A stretch of DNA of 64,000 nt from Tretioscincus oriximinensis. Its lineage: Eukaryota; Chordata; Lepidosauria; Squamata; Gymnophthalmidae. The translations under genes were made by a program, and so were the position numbers. The DNA lies in contig JAJVDF010000261.1 of the NCBI GenBank assembly GCA_022410635.1, positions 1,192,431 through 1,256,430 on the forward strand. The letters are read 5' to 3'. A model generated the notes under the pieces. The model ran no database searches and had not been told where the DNA came from. It saw only the letters and a list, made by a program, of their open reading frames with translations. The first letter of the stretch is position 1. Every line of letters begins with the position of its first letter. Below are positions 12,095 through 22,427 of the stretch, piece after piece.

Positions 12095-12250
12095 ACATTT
12101 GATGAGGTCAAAAGAGCATTAAGAATGCAATAACCACATTCTGTTCCAGGAAATGCAATTTCTGGGAGAGAATAAAATAACTGTTTGGGACAGGGAAGGG
12201 GGTATTAGATAGACTGTACATGAGTGGAGCAAGCCAAGGCAAGAGCATAA
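12095..12250 (+). repeat. Local duplicate or dispersed repeat, copy 1
   Basis: It aligns directly with 13190-13345. Shared blocks include AAAAGAGCAT.AAGAATGCA, AGAAATGCAATTT or GGAAATGCAATTT, AATAAAATAACT.TTTGGGA and AGGGAAGG, over about 150 bases with roughly one difference in five. It is either a local duplication about 1.1 kb apart or two insertions of an unnamed repeat. Confidence 0.6.
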
Positions 12251-13189
12251 TTTAGGTGTAGTCACGAAACAACATTTTCCTTTTTTTCTAATCTAAACCA
12301 AGACTGCTTCTGCTTGGACCTACAGTAAACCCCATGTAAACTATCATCACTTTCTTCTAAGTAGTCTAGGACTAGCCTGTTCAGGTTTGGAGTTTGTTTT
12401 ATTAAGAGTCTACTCCAATTTGATAATAGCTAATAGCAGATTGGAGAGAAGAGAGCTGCCCTCTTCAAGAAGCTTACCAGCACAGTGTTTAACACAAATT
12501 GGATAATTCCTTCAAGGATGACCATGTTAATAAATTGCTCTTCTACGATACCAGATAAACAAACTCCAACATCACCACCACCATGTTCCTTCAACTCTGC
12601 ATTTCTTTTTAATAGTTTTCCTTTTGCCCTATGATTCAGCTGTCTTGACTAACAATGTAACTGGATTTCGTCCAGCTGGACAAACTAGGATTCCATCCTA
12701 GCTGGGGCTTAGTACGTTATTCAAATCTGGACCCCGAAATAACTCTCTCTTGCTCTAAGTGCTGTAGCAAAGGTCACAAGTTAGCTAAGTATAGGCTGTC
12801 ACCAAGTTGCTCCTATATATAAACTACCCCAGAGCTCTAGAAAGGACCATCTGTTAATAAGATCATTGGCTGAGATCAGAGAGTTTGGATATGCAGGGAG
12901 ATTAAAAGATAGGGTGGATTTTCCTCAGGGAATTCACTGCAACAAGAAAGGTGGGCAGGCAGCTAGCATAAATTACTTTTCAAAAGGATTAAATAAATAC
13001 CTTTAGGGTGGATGAATAGCTGATACCAAGGCTCATGACTGCTTATCAGGTAATGTTTCTTTTCAGTAGTAAAACAGTTTAATGAAAAGGCACTGAAAAA
13101 GAAGGTGTGTTTTTTTACGGTTTGAAACTTGATAAGCAACTAATAGGACTCAGTCATATGCAATGTTTCTCTGGCAAGATCTACATGGA

Positions 13190-13345
13190 CACATTGGATC
13201 TGATCAAAAGAGCATCAAGAATGCAGTGACCATATATTGTTCCCAGAAATGCAATTTTTTGGGGAAAATAAAATAACTATTTGGGATAGGGAAGGCAGTT
13301 TTATATGGATTGTGCTTGAGTGAAGCATGGCATGGATTTTTGTAG
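13190..13345 (+). repeat. Local duplicate or dispersed repeat, copy 2
   Basis: Partner of 12095-12250, with the same order and orientation. The continuation on both sides is not similar, so the repeated unit is only about 150 bases. Confidence 0.6.
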
Positions 13346-13691
13346 TAGAACCAAGAAGCAAGTCTGGGGAAACAGGGAAAAGGAGTGAAATGAAGCTCAT
13401 GGGGCAGCCCATGGAGTGCCTGGCTTGGCATGCTCTATTCAGAGGAGACCTGAACTGGAGGCAAAGAGGTGGCACCCTTGGATACTGAGACCAGGAACTT
13501 TCATTCCTAGCTGTCAGAGCCATTAGAGCCCTGTACCAAAGCTCAGTATAGAGAATGGTCTGAAATAGTGATCTGGAACAGAAGAACTTGCATAATAAAA
13601 ACATTAGTTCAGGGTATAGCAAGATACACTACAGTATATTGCCAAAAGTATTCACCCTCCCACCAACACAGATGAATGCCACATACGTAGT

Positions 13692-13902
13692 CAATTTCAG
13701 AGAAATAGCAGTGTTAGTCTAGCAGAAAGTCCAGCAAAGGAGCTAGCAGCACTTTGAGACTAACTAGAGAAAAGTGGTTGGCATAAGCTTTCGTAGACAG
13801 GTCTACTTCTTCAGATGCATCTGAAGAAGTAGACCTGTCTACAAAAGCTTATGCCAACCACTTTTCTCTAGTTAGTCTCAAAGTGCTGCTAGCTCCTTTG
13901 CT
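13692..13902. mobile_element. Near-perfect 170-bp palindrome of the hammerhead-like family
   Basis: From 13733 to 13902 the two 85-base arms are complementary except at one position (a CpG decayed to CA), centred on ATGCAT at 13815-13820. Each arm, read outward, gives CATCTGAAGAAGTAGACC, then TGTCTAC(G/A)AAAGC, then TTATGCCAACC and GTTAGTCTCAAAGTGCTGC. The left side extends to 13692 with TTTCAGAGAAATAGCAGTG, also seen at 59941. The family looks like a retroelement (Penelope-like is my guess) or a DNA element whose copies often sit head to head. Confidence 0.75.
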
Positions 13903-14140
13903 AGAATGCCACATAGTGTAACTACAAAAGGGCCATTTGACAACACAAACCCACATTTCACTTAAACATGGAGATTCCACTTGATAATAAATAGCCTCTT
14001 CCACAGCTGGTTAAGCAAATTTTATAGGTGTCTTGGAAGAAACCAGATTATGCTACAATAGTCAATTTCAAATAAATTATATTACAATAAATGTACTTAA
14101 ATTTTAACCCTCCTTTGCTTCCTTGGGAAGGAAAGTATGG

Positions 14141-14284
14141 GTGCATCCACCCATCCCTTATTTATTCCACTCTAATTGAATAGTCCACAATAAAGCATGG
14201 ATATTCTGGAATAAATCAGTNCACGCAATGCTTTATTTTGGAATATCCAACTATAGTGCAGTAAATAAGTGATGTGTAGATCAC
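14141..14284. mobile_element. Palindromic miniature element (TTATTCC family), copy
   Basis: Arms GGTGCATCCACCCATCCCTT and the mirrored AAATAAGTGATGTGTAGATC enclose TTTATTCCACT, AAAGCATGGATATTC, GGAATATCCAACTATAGT blocks. The whole is about 140 bases and shares its layout with 20860-21002 and 63383-63520. It ends only about 365 bases upstream of IGFBP5 exon 2. An ambiguous base is at 14221. Confidence 0.65.
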
Positions 14285-14648
14285 CAATGTATCACCAAAA
14301 GGTCTATCATTTTTCGTTCCTCCTTTGGTTTCATAATCTGTGTGTGGGGGGAGGGGAGGACCTGATGCTTTATCTGATTCTGAAGGTGGGTTAAATGAGG
14401 ATTAAAACTAACATGCAGCCAAGGCAGGGATTTTATTATTAAAAACATTAAAGTTTCTACAAATGCCATGCAAACATGTCAGTTCTGCAACACAGTTGGC
14501 TTATTCCTCAAGTGTTTTACTGAACTATGTGGCTCCTGTGGTTCTTGTTAACAGACAGCAATTAAAAGCATGATGAAATCAATGGGTGAAAGCAACAATA
14601 ATTCAAAACATAATTGAACAATAAGCTTTCTTGCATCTTTTTGTTTAG

Positions 14649-14881
14649 AAAGGGAATCCCGAGAGCATGAGGATCCAACCACATCAGAGATGGCAGAAGA
14701 AACATACTCATCCAAAATACATAATCGGAACAAAGGTCATGGGCGCCTTTCTGAATTAAAGGCAGAGGCTCTGAAGAAAGATCGCAGGAAGAAGTTGACT
14801 ATATCCAAATTTGTTGGCGGGGCAGAAAACACTGCACACCCTCGGGTTGCTGCCCCAGAGCTCAGACCAGAGTTTGAATTG
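14649..14881 (+). CDS. IGFBP5: IGFBP5 exon 2 (central linker domain)
   Basis: Insulin-like growth factor binding protein 5 is a secreted protein that binds IGF-I and IGF-II, controls their access to the receptor, and binds extracellular matrix. This exon starts after a TTTAG acceptor with two bases completing a split codon, then reads R-E-S-R-E-H-E-D-P-T-T-S-E-M-A-E-E-T-Y and ends with codon TTG before GTAAGT. It encodes the variable central linker that is targeted by proteases. The motifs SELKAEA, KKDRRKKLT and SKFVGGAENTAHPR closely match vertebrate IGFBP5 and are not shared with the other five IGFBPs. The Ser-Lys of LTISKFVGG corresponds to the bond cleaved by PAPP-A in human IGFBP5. Between KI and LSELKAEA there are nine residues where human has seven, so the linker is slightly longer. 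Length is 233 bases (2 + 77 codons). The gene is partial because exon 1 is outside the window. Confidence 0.97.
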
Positions 14882-15874
14882 GTAAGTACAATCTTTCCCT
14901 GAGTTACATTATTGGGTGGAGTCTTCAAACTGTGAGCCAGAACTTGTGGTTGATCTGCAGAAATCCTGCTGAGGATTTCTTGGTTCTAAAGCAGTCACAG
15001 TCATCATCTGCATGTGCAAAATCTCTGCTAGTGAATCTTCCTCAGGTCTTCAAGGAGTCCATTATGTATCCTCTGTGGGTCTTAAAGTCCTGCAATGTCT
15101 GGCAGATCTAATCCATTTCAAACACTCCTGCATCTTTAATTTTCCTGCTTTCTCTCGCCCTGCTTCTCATCTTCTCTTGCCTTTCTATTACCTAGCGATG
15201 AAAAAAAAAACTCCAGGTCTGTTAAGTATGCAAGCAATGTACTGACAATGTACCAAGATTGACAGGCGACCCTGATGCGACTTTGAGGTAGTACTGACAT
15301 GTTTCCTTCAAACTTCAAATTGAAGTTTATGGAAAAAATCTGGCATTATCTTTAAAGGACCAGTATGTTGCCAGAGGATTAGACATCTGGTACAAACTGT
15401 TCTGCCAATGCACTGGACTGAATTTTCAAAAGCATCTTCACAAACTCCTTTTCTTCTGCCCCCCCCCCCCCAAAGTGCATGTGTTGAATTAATTCCCAGA
15501 ACTGTAATCCAGTGGTGTGTTGAAGGAGCCCATGCTAGTCTGGCATTTCACATTGTGGGGAAATGCTAGCATTCCTTATAGGGTTAGAGTTCTTTTCATA
15601 TATTATAATATTTAATTGTGATAATAGTGAATTTGGATTAACAAAAAATCTAACCTGGCAATTTGATTCAGAGGTAGTACAAGGGACTCTAGTAGCATCT
15701 TTGAGACTTAAATCCTGTTTGCATGTACCTGCTTTAAAATACTTTAAATCAATGTGGATTAGGTAGATGTGAACTAGGTGTAATGCAAGTATTTGCATTA
15801 ATCTGTTTAAGCCACATTAGAAGTTAAACCAAATGTCTTTAGCAAGCAAACAATAAACCGATGTAACCTGATGT

Positions 15875-16182
15875 AGAAGAAGAAGAAGAACTGGGTTCTT
15901 ATACCCTGCTTTTTCACCTTTCAAAGGGACTCAAAGCAGCTTACAAGGGTATTTTGCCCAAAGGCTTACATTCTACCTTCCTCACCAGGCTGTGATGGTT
16001 CCCATGTATCTGTTTGCAGTCAGTTGCAGGTTCTTGCAATTCTTGCTTTCGATTAGCTAGGTTGGCTAGAGCTACAGGCTAGTGGAAGGCGCTCACCCCT
16101 CCCCACGTCTGACACAGGGCTTCAAAACCCGATGTCCCAGATGAGAGACCATTTCCTAAGCAACTGAGCTATCCGTGCCTGC
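15875..16182 (-). repeat. tRNA-derived SINE, TTC-tailed family, full copy
   Basis: The minus-strand head GCAGGCACGGATAGCTCAGT is tRNA-like and the B-box region reads GGGTTTTGAAGCCC. The body and (TTC)n tail are as in the other copies, with GTATAAGAACCCAGTTC at its end. Inserted in intron 2 opposite to the gene. Confidence 0.88.
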
Positions 16183-17566
16183 TCAAGCACATGCATCCAC
16201 TTCCTTCAGCAGTGTCTTCAAGAACAGCTCTGCTCTGCTTTTGAAACAGTAACCCATTTTAGAGAGCTACTATAACCCATCTAACACTGAGCCTGTGTTA
16301 ATAGTGGAGAAGGGCTTAGTAGTGTGTGTTTTTGTAGCCTAAGCCTGCTTCATGCGATGCAAAAAGTAGACAATTTAATGATGGATGGTGATAATAATTA
16401 TTTGCGCACCTAAGTAGCACTTATAGCTTGGGTAAACTCAGGTTTTACCACTGCTTATGATTCTATATCCTAATTATTCTACCCATAGGAGACAGTCACT
16501 GAATACTCAGGGGTGATACATATACTTCCAGCTGTTAGTTGAAGTCATTTGTTTATTGATTCTTTATTTCCTCCCTCACTATCCATACAATACAACTCTT
16601 TGTTGCAATCATGTGTACATACTTGCTACATTCATTATTGGGTGTCCTTTCTCTTAACACATACACCTTTTCATGACAGCCTATGCTGTCCAGAGGTATA
16701 ACTACCACTGAGAAAGCTATGTTTTAGCAGTTCCCCATGTCATTGCATTCAAAGATGTATACGGTCATCTCAGACCACATTCATATGCCATAAAAACCAA
16801 AAATACCATTGAGATAGCATTAGACAAGTGGGATTTTCCCACACTAGTCTGCCACTCCCATCTCATGAATATTCTCAATTTTAAAAAGTGATGAGAGACG
16901 GGTTGAAAATATAAGGACCACACACTACTGTTTATGACTTAAAAAATAAATGAAACTTCAGTTTCCACATGCTCACAAAGGCAAAAGATAAAATAAAGCA
17001 AGACTGATGGTAAAGGAAGTCTTTGGCCCTTTTATAATATTATTTTCTCTCATCATTCTCGTGCCAGTAAAAAGAATCTATCCGGCAAGACAAACAGAAG
17101 GAAGAGTCCTGTGAATTGTTCGATGAATATGGGAACAGTGTACCTGTGGATTTCCAGATGACTTGTGCTTCAGTCTCATTACCCTTGACTAGGCTAGCAA
17201 CCCTAACAAAATATGGCAAGCCACAAGTTCCCTGCCTCTTTAAAAATGTCTCATATTAAATTTTGCCTTCATGACAACAAAGGGACTAATATTTTAGAGC
17301 AAACATAAAACCACAAATATGCAGCAAATAATCTAATCCAGCAGTTTGCCTTCAGTTTAGAGAGGCAGGCAGAATGCCTGAAAAAGCCATTTGCAGAAAG
17401 TCAAAAAATATTTTTTATTATTTTTCTACTTCAGATGTCCATGTACCAGTGGTAGGCAACTGTGAGGGACAGAAACTCTGAGCAACAGATAGATTGTTGC
17501 CTGATTCAAGTACGTTCTTTTGTCAGGTAATTGCACGAAGTTTACAAGGAGAACCTGACAGGACAC

Positions 17567-18557
17567 ATAAGGTGCTTTCACACTGCTATTTTATGCCTCA
17601 GTTGTAGCGACATTATGAAGGTTGTGTCATACATGTTAAGCGTGTATCAGCAATACTTCTGCAATAAACACCATTTATTCCGCAATAAACCATTGCTGGG
17701 ATAATCAGGAATAATTGCGGAGAACATCCGAAATCTTGCAGTCAACTTCCATCATCTTGTAGCCAATCCCCTTCATCTCCCGTGTGAACAAAAATTGTGC
17801 AAGAGGCAGGAGGGGAGAGATGACAGGAGGAAACGCCACCTCCTTGCTTCGGTGGGGAAATCTGCCAATCTTTTCACCCAACCAGCCCTCCGTCTGCTTT
17901 TGGAGGGTTCCTGCCTGGAAATCGGGTCTGAGAAAGGAAGGGGAACATGGACAAACGTCCTGTCAACCTCCCCACCTCCTCCTCAGCAGCCGTCTAAAGC
18001 AGGAAACCTCCAAAAGCACACTGAGGGCTGGCTGGCCCCATCCATACGGAGCCTAGGCTGGACAGGAAAAAGCAAATGGCTGCATTCTGCCTAGGCTCCG
18101 TATGGATGGGGCCAGCAGACCTCCATCTGCATTTGGAGGGTCCCTGCTTTGGGTGGCTGCTGAGGAGGAGGTGGGAAGATTGACAGGATATCTGTCCATG
18201 TTCCCCTTCCTTTCTCAGACCCGTTCTCCAGGTAGGAACCCTCCAAAAGCAGACGGAGGGTTGGCTGGACAGGAAAAGGCTTCTCATGACATGCAGCCGG
18301 CTCTGCCCCGTTGCTTCGGCTGTACCCTCCTTCCAGAGAGCCCTCCAACCGGCTCTGTTGGGCTGGCTTGAAGGAGGGCACAGCTGAAGCAATGCGTCAG
18401 AGCTGGATGTGTGTCATGAGAATTCAAGCAAACGTGTGAACAGGACACACCAATGTATATTGCAGAATATAGCAAAGGCGTGAACGTACACGCCTTTGCT
18501 ATATTCCGGAATATAATTTAATCCGGTTTTTAGCTCGTTGTGTGAACGCACTCTTAG
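17567..18557. mobile_element. Compound foldback element of about 1 kb
   Basis: The ends AAGGTGCTTTCACAC (17569) and GTGTGAACGCACTCTT (about 18540-18555) are terminal inverted repeats. Inside, a block of about 90 bases at 17900-17992 (GGAGGGTTCCTGCCTGG to CCTCCTCAGCAGCC) is mirrored at 18152-18243, and GGCCCCATCCATACGGAGCC is mirrored exactly around a centre near 18075. A separate 42-base hairpin (GAATATAGCAAAGGCGTG and its complement) is at about 18466-18507. There is no transposase frame. It is a non-autonomous DNA element, superfamily undecided because no target duplication is clear. Confidence 0.7.
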
Positions 18558-18795
18558 TTTACATTTGTTTTCCTCAACTGAGGTAAACAAAGATTATCTT
18601 ACATTTGACCAGAATAGGCTAGTCCTCAAATAAACCGATGGGTCTACTAAAGTGTCATACTCCTGTTTAATTGCTCAGATTTACCACTCTACTTTTTTGA
18701 TGTTTTCTTTGGATCTCTGTGGTTTAGTCTGCTCAGTACCTGTTGTCTTGGCATCACTTGTGATCTTAATTTAATTAGGCTTTTTCCTATTTCAG

Positions 18796-18915
18796 GGCCC
18801 TTGCCGCAGACAGATGGAGGCATCATTGCAGGAGCTGAAATCAAGCCAGCGAATGATTCCCCGTGCCGTCCATCTTCCTAATTGTGACAGAAAAGGTTTC
18901 TATAAGAGGAAACAG
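18796..18915 (+). CDS. IGFBP5: IGFBP5 exon 3 (start of thyroglobulin type-1 domain)
   Basis: This exon of exactly 40 codons runs from GPCRRQMEASLQELKSSQ through RMIPRAVHLPNCDRKGFY to KRKQ and then GTATAG. It opens the C-terminal thyroglobulin type-1 domain, which contributes to IGF binding and holds the matrix-binding site. Two of the six domain cysteines (GPC and PNC) are here. The first half of the basic heparin, matrix and PAI-1 binding stretch, which also acts as a nuclear localisation signal in mammals, is RKGFYKRKQ and is identical to the human sequence. The exon length and both phase-0 boundaries equal those of mammalian IGFBP5. Differences from human are conservative, for example HMEAS to QMEAS and AVYL to AVHL. 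Confidence 0.98.
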
Positions 18916-19420
18916 GTATAGGTTTCAACTTGTGTTAAGATATAAGGTTTAGAGAGAAAGAATGGAAAACAGGTGAAGTATTCAAAATTTGAGGTCTTTT
19001 AAGTCACCCTTGAAGTAATTATTTTGTCCACAAATCCAAAATTAAGGCTGTTAAATTGGCACAGCTCAAACTATTTAGAGGCAGTGACTAAACATCTTGT
19101 TACTCCCAACCTTTATTTAATCCACACTAAAGGCCAGAAAAATAGATTTCCTAGGTTTTAATATGAATTGCAGGTGAGATGGGAAGACATTAGTCCCCAC
19201 CAATGTAAAGGAGTAAAACTCACAATCTAAACATGATTGTGGATTTTATTCATCTATACTTACCTGGAAAATCTATGTGGATTTCAAGGAAACAGCTTTT
19301 TCCTAGGTGTTTCCTAGGTGGGTACCATCAAGGTAGGAAAACCTTATGTGTTTGCAGCCTAAATACACATACTGCCACCTCTAAGAAGCGTTTGAGCTGC
19401 ATTCCTAATGCATGTAGATG

Positions 19421-20015
19421 TAGGGCTGCCATATTTTGGCAGCCCCAAACCGGGACGGGGGTGGGATGGAGGTGTGTGCAAGCACGTGTACACACACATA
19501 CGCGCGCACATACGGACGCTTGTAGTGAGACAGGCAAAACCTCTCTTTTGCCTGTACCACCACAAGCATCAGTGTTTGCGCACATGTGTGTGCGTAGCTG
19601 TTCCAATGCTGGAGGCGGGGTTTCGCGTCAGGCAAAGCCGCCAATTCGCCTCCAACGGAGCAAAAATGCCTGGGTTTGTGACAGGATAACAGAGCTGTCC
19701 TCCTGTCACAAACCAGGCGTTTTTGCTCCACTGGAAGCAAGTTGGCGGCTTTGCCTGATGCGAAACCCCGCCTCCAGCATTGGAGCAGCTATGGCACGCT
19801 CCGAGGTTCCCTCCAGGACCCCGGAAAGCATTGCTCGGGCTGGATCCGTCAGCTCTGACAGCTGCTTTGCCTTTAAAACCCTGCATTTTTACATTCCCTG
19901 ATGCAGCATCGGGAAATGTAAAAAGCCGGAATTTTATCTTAAAACCCGGAGGGGACTATATTTTAGTCCCCCAAACCGGGATTGTCCTGCTTTCCCGGGA
20001 CGTATGGCTACCCTA
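19421..20015. mobile_element. hAT miniature family T, copy 1 (595 bp)
   Basis: Ends TAGGGCTGCCATATTTTGGC and CGTATGGCTACCCTA are terminal inverted repeats, flanked by the exact 8-bp duplication TGTAGATG at 19413-19420 and 20016-20023. That signature identifies a hAT-type non-autonomous transposon. The interior has large imperfect inverted arms around 19680-19700 (GGCAAAGCCGCCAATTCGCC-type block on one side, GGCGGCTTTGCCTGATGCG on the other), CG-rich purine-pyrimidine alternation near 19490-19515, and no transposase. Related copies are at 28958-29417 and 33708-34001. Confidence 0.9.
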
Positions 20016-20692
20016 TGTAGATGCAGCTTTCAAGATTACCACTTTGGCTTATGCTTTTATTAAGTTTTAGGATTAAATTAAATAGGCTGATGACAGAGTC
20101 TATAAAAAAAATAAAAAATAGGTTGTGATGGTGGAGGGGTGAGGTGACAGATTCAGATTCAAGGTCTAAACTGCAAAGAGAGCAGATTAATTATTTGTCT
20201 TTGCACTATTTCAAATCATACCAAGCCAAAGATCCATGCTGAATTTATTATTTCTGTTGGTGAAGAAGAGCAGGGATAAGAGGGAAATGATAGGTTCAGG
20301 ATCTTCTCAGGGATGGGTCCAAGGAAGTGGAATTATTTCCCCTGAGAAATGTTACACACTATCATTAAGCATCTTTATGCATCAGGTGAAGACAAATTAC
20401 CCAGATATTTAAAGAACTGATGTGTTCTTTTTAAATCCAGTTACTATTTAGGCTTTTTAAAATAAATCTTTCTACTTCTGAACATGTTTTTATGTATTGT
20501 AAATGAATGCAAGCTGCCCTGAAACTTTGAGGTATACGTATATATACGTATATAATAAAAACGTAAATACTATAAATTCAATGCAGTGCAATATAAAGTA
20601 ATTTAGTATGATAGGTATATCATGTAGACTTATTCTGTAATGTGATTTCAACCAGAAAAAATTATGTGGAATTAAGTTTGCTATTAAAAAAA

Positions 20693-20806
20693 ACCAGGAG
20701 AGCTGTAGCTTTAATGGATACAGAAATGATAAAATTTTAGCAGGTGCAACTTCTGCTGAAATTTCTTGTTTTTCATACCCATTAAAGTTGTAGCTCTCCT
20801 ATTGTG
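20693..20806. mobile_element. Small palindromic miniature element
   Basis: CAGGAGAGCTGTAGCTTTAA at the left is mirrored by TTAAAGTTGTAGCTCTCCT at the right, with further imperfect complementarity (GGATACAGAAATGA against TTTTTCATACCC) to a centre near 20750. The size and structure are those of a non-autonomous DNA element. Confidence 0.65.
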
Positions 20807-20859
20807 GCTTTTTATGACAACCCTATATGAAGTGTTTTTCTAGTGCTAAGGATTAGGCT

Positions 20860-21002
20860 AATCCACACATTATTTATTAATTCCACTTTAATTGGATATT
20901 TCACTATAAAGCATTGTGTGGACTGGTTTATTCATGAATATCCGCGCTTTACTGTGCAATATCCCAACTATAGTGGAATAAGTAACTGATGTGTGGATGC
21001 AG
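20860..21002. mobile_element. Palindromic miniature element (TTATTCC family), copy
   Basis: Ends ATCCACACATTATTTATT and AAGTAACTGATGTGTGGAT are inverted; internal GGTTTATTCATGAATATCC and CAATATCCCAACTATAGTGG follow the family layout. It is the best preserved of the copies in this window. Confidence 0.7.
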
Positions 21003-21639
21003 TCCTAGTCTGAAACTGGCACCACTCAGCTTCTATTAGCTATTTCATAAATTGTGGAGATCCTGTTCATATATTACTCATTTATTTAAGAATTTCATGA
21101 TTCTTACATTTATTTAAGGTTTTAAATAAGCTTGCTCTGTTATTCTAAATTCTTTGATTTTGGAGACACCTGCCTTCTCACAGAGTTAATCACTTTAATC
21201 ATAAAAATAATTAGTTATTCTGTGGCAGAAATTTTTCATGAATGTACTTATTTATTCTGAAATACACATCCCCAAATAATATTTTTTACAAGAAGGGAAA
21301 ATATGGGACAAGTATTCTAATTGCATCCCACAAAGTATCCATTTTTTTTAATTTTCTTTCTAATAAAGAGTTACCAACTTTCCCCAAAGCCTATTGATTT
21401 AGTAATTTTTAAAATGGGGTACTTTCATACAAACTTCATTTTAGGAAGCCATAAATTAAAACTTTTAAAAATATTTTCTAAGAAGTAACAATAGCCTTTT
21501 GTGGATACAATCTGCTGATTCCATCAATAGAGACTTTAGTTCAAATATCATTCCTAGTGCAGGAGTATTGGTTTCTGAGCCATAGAAATTCCAGGGTCTC
21601 CCCATTCAATTTGAAATATTTTTGTTTCTTAGACTAAAC

Positions 21640-22385
21640 ATTATTGTCCCAACTGTTAAAACAGGCCTGGAATCGTGACTTTCAGATATCAGAGGCTTAT
21701 TGGAACATCTGGGTGAAAGTCATTAACTTGATAAAAATAGGGGAATTTAAGGAGACGGAATTTAAAATAATCACAGATGGTACCGTACACCAGCACAATT
21801 ATCTCACATATTCAGCATCTCAGCACTATGCTGGCACAATTGTCATATGAGGGGAACATACTATCATATGTGGGCTCAATGCCCTGCAATTACAGGATTT
21901 AAAAAATAATAGCCAGGTAAATAAAATTGATAACAAAAGTAGATATTCCTCTCGACAATTTATTTTGGTTAAAACCACAAGAATCTCCATCCCGGTACCA
22001 GATTATGAGACAACATACTTTACTAAAAGAGCCATCTGGGCTGCTCATTTGGTAGTGGCCAGAAGATGGAAAGACAAGACACAATGATCTGTAGTTCGTT
22101 GGTGTGACTACCTAGGAGAATTTTTCTTACAAGAGGCCATACGGGAAAAAAGGATGTTTCTACAGGGTATGGTTATAAAACATACCTGGTCAAACAATTG
22201 GAAATGTTTAATTGACTTCGGTGTGAATAGACAGAATTTGATTATCATGTATATGATAAAAGCTTATTTTCCAATTGCAAATTATATGAATGGGTTTCTA
22301 TATTGTACCCTTGTGTGGTAAGGGGGTTGTATTTTTATTTGGTTTATTGTTTGTTTGTTGTTGTATATATACCGAATAAAATGTT
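21640..22385 (+). repeat. LINE-1 3' end (decayed end of ORF2)
   Basis: An interrupted frame reads TKRAIWAAHLVVARRWKDKT, a stop, then VVRWCDYLGEFFLQEAIREK and RMFLQGMVIKHTW, which is the alpha-helical C-terminal region of an L1-type ORF2 protein. A T-rich 3' end with ACCGAATAAAATG follows. A minus-strand relative at 45980-46500 shares the words KRAIWAAHLV. It is 5'-truncated and non-functional, and it ends about 40 bases upstream of IGFBP5 exon 4. Confidence 0.7.
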
Positions 22386-22427
22386 CCCCAACTGTCAGTT
22401 TCCCTCACACTGCTTTCTTTTCTCCAG

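Larger units (their letters stand above)
1..14648 (+). other. IGFBP5 intron 1, downstream part
   Basis: No exon of IGFBP5 or of any other gene is visible before the acceptor at 14647-14648. The first coding exon of IGFBP5, which carries the signal peptide and the cysteine-rich N-terminal IGF-binding domain (GCGCC motif), would give an open frame of about 110 codons; none with such cysteines is present, so exon 1 lies upstream of the window. The interval holds interspersed repeats listed separately: SINEs, hAT-type miniature elements, a LINE tail and palindromes. Stretches such as 190-1900, 2210-3690, 4950-5390 and 12250-13190 hold nothing I recognise. A weak L2-like stretch is suspected at about 5395-5770, without firm support. 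The start of the intron is not in the window. Confidence 0.85.
14882..18795 (+). other. IGFBP5: IGFBP5 intron 2
   Basis: The intron begins GTAAGT right after codon TTG and ends in a pyrimidine tract with TTTCAG. It is phase 0, about 3.9 kb, and contains one tRNA-derived SINE (15875-16182, minus) and a large compound palindrome (17567-18557) that lies only about 240 bases upstream of exon 3. The stretches 14882-15870 and 16190-17560 hold nothing else that I recognise, apart from a poly-C run near 15460. Confidence 0.93.
18916..22427 (+). other. IGFBP5: IGFBP5 intron 3
   Basis: Donor GTATAG at 18916 and acceptor TTTTCTCCAG ending at 22427 bound a phase-0 intron of about 3.5 kb. It contains a hAT-type miniature element with an exact 8-bp target duplication (19421-20015), a palindromic element (20693-20806), a second miniature element (20860-21002) and a plus-strand L1 3' end (21640-22385) that stops only about 40 bases before exon 4. 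A short SINE or L2-like tail is suspected near 20500-20570. Nothing is recognised in 18920-19400 or 21010-21630. Confidence 0.93.

Noticed and set aside
17784..18475. Several overlapping 90-130 codon frames on both strands
   Set aside because: They mirror each other because they are read from the arms of the intron 2 foldback; none has a coding signature.
19233..19901. Longest open frame of the window, 222 codons on the plus strand
   Set aside because: It runs through the hAT miniature element at 19421-20015; its open length comes from the GC-rich palindromic arms, which also keep frames open on the minus strand. No domain or start context.
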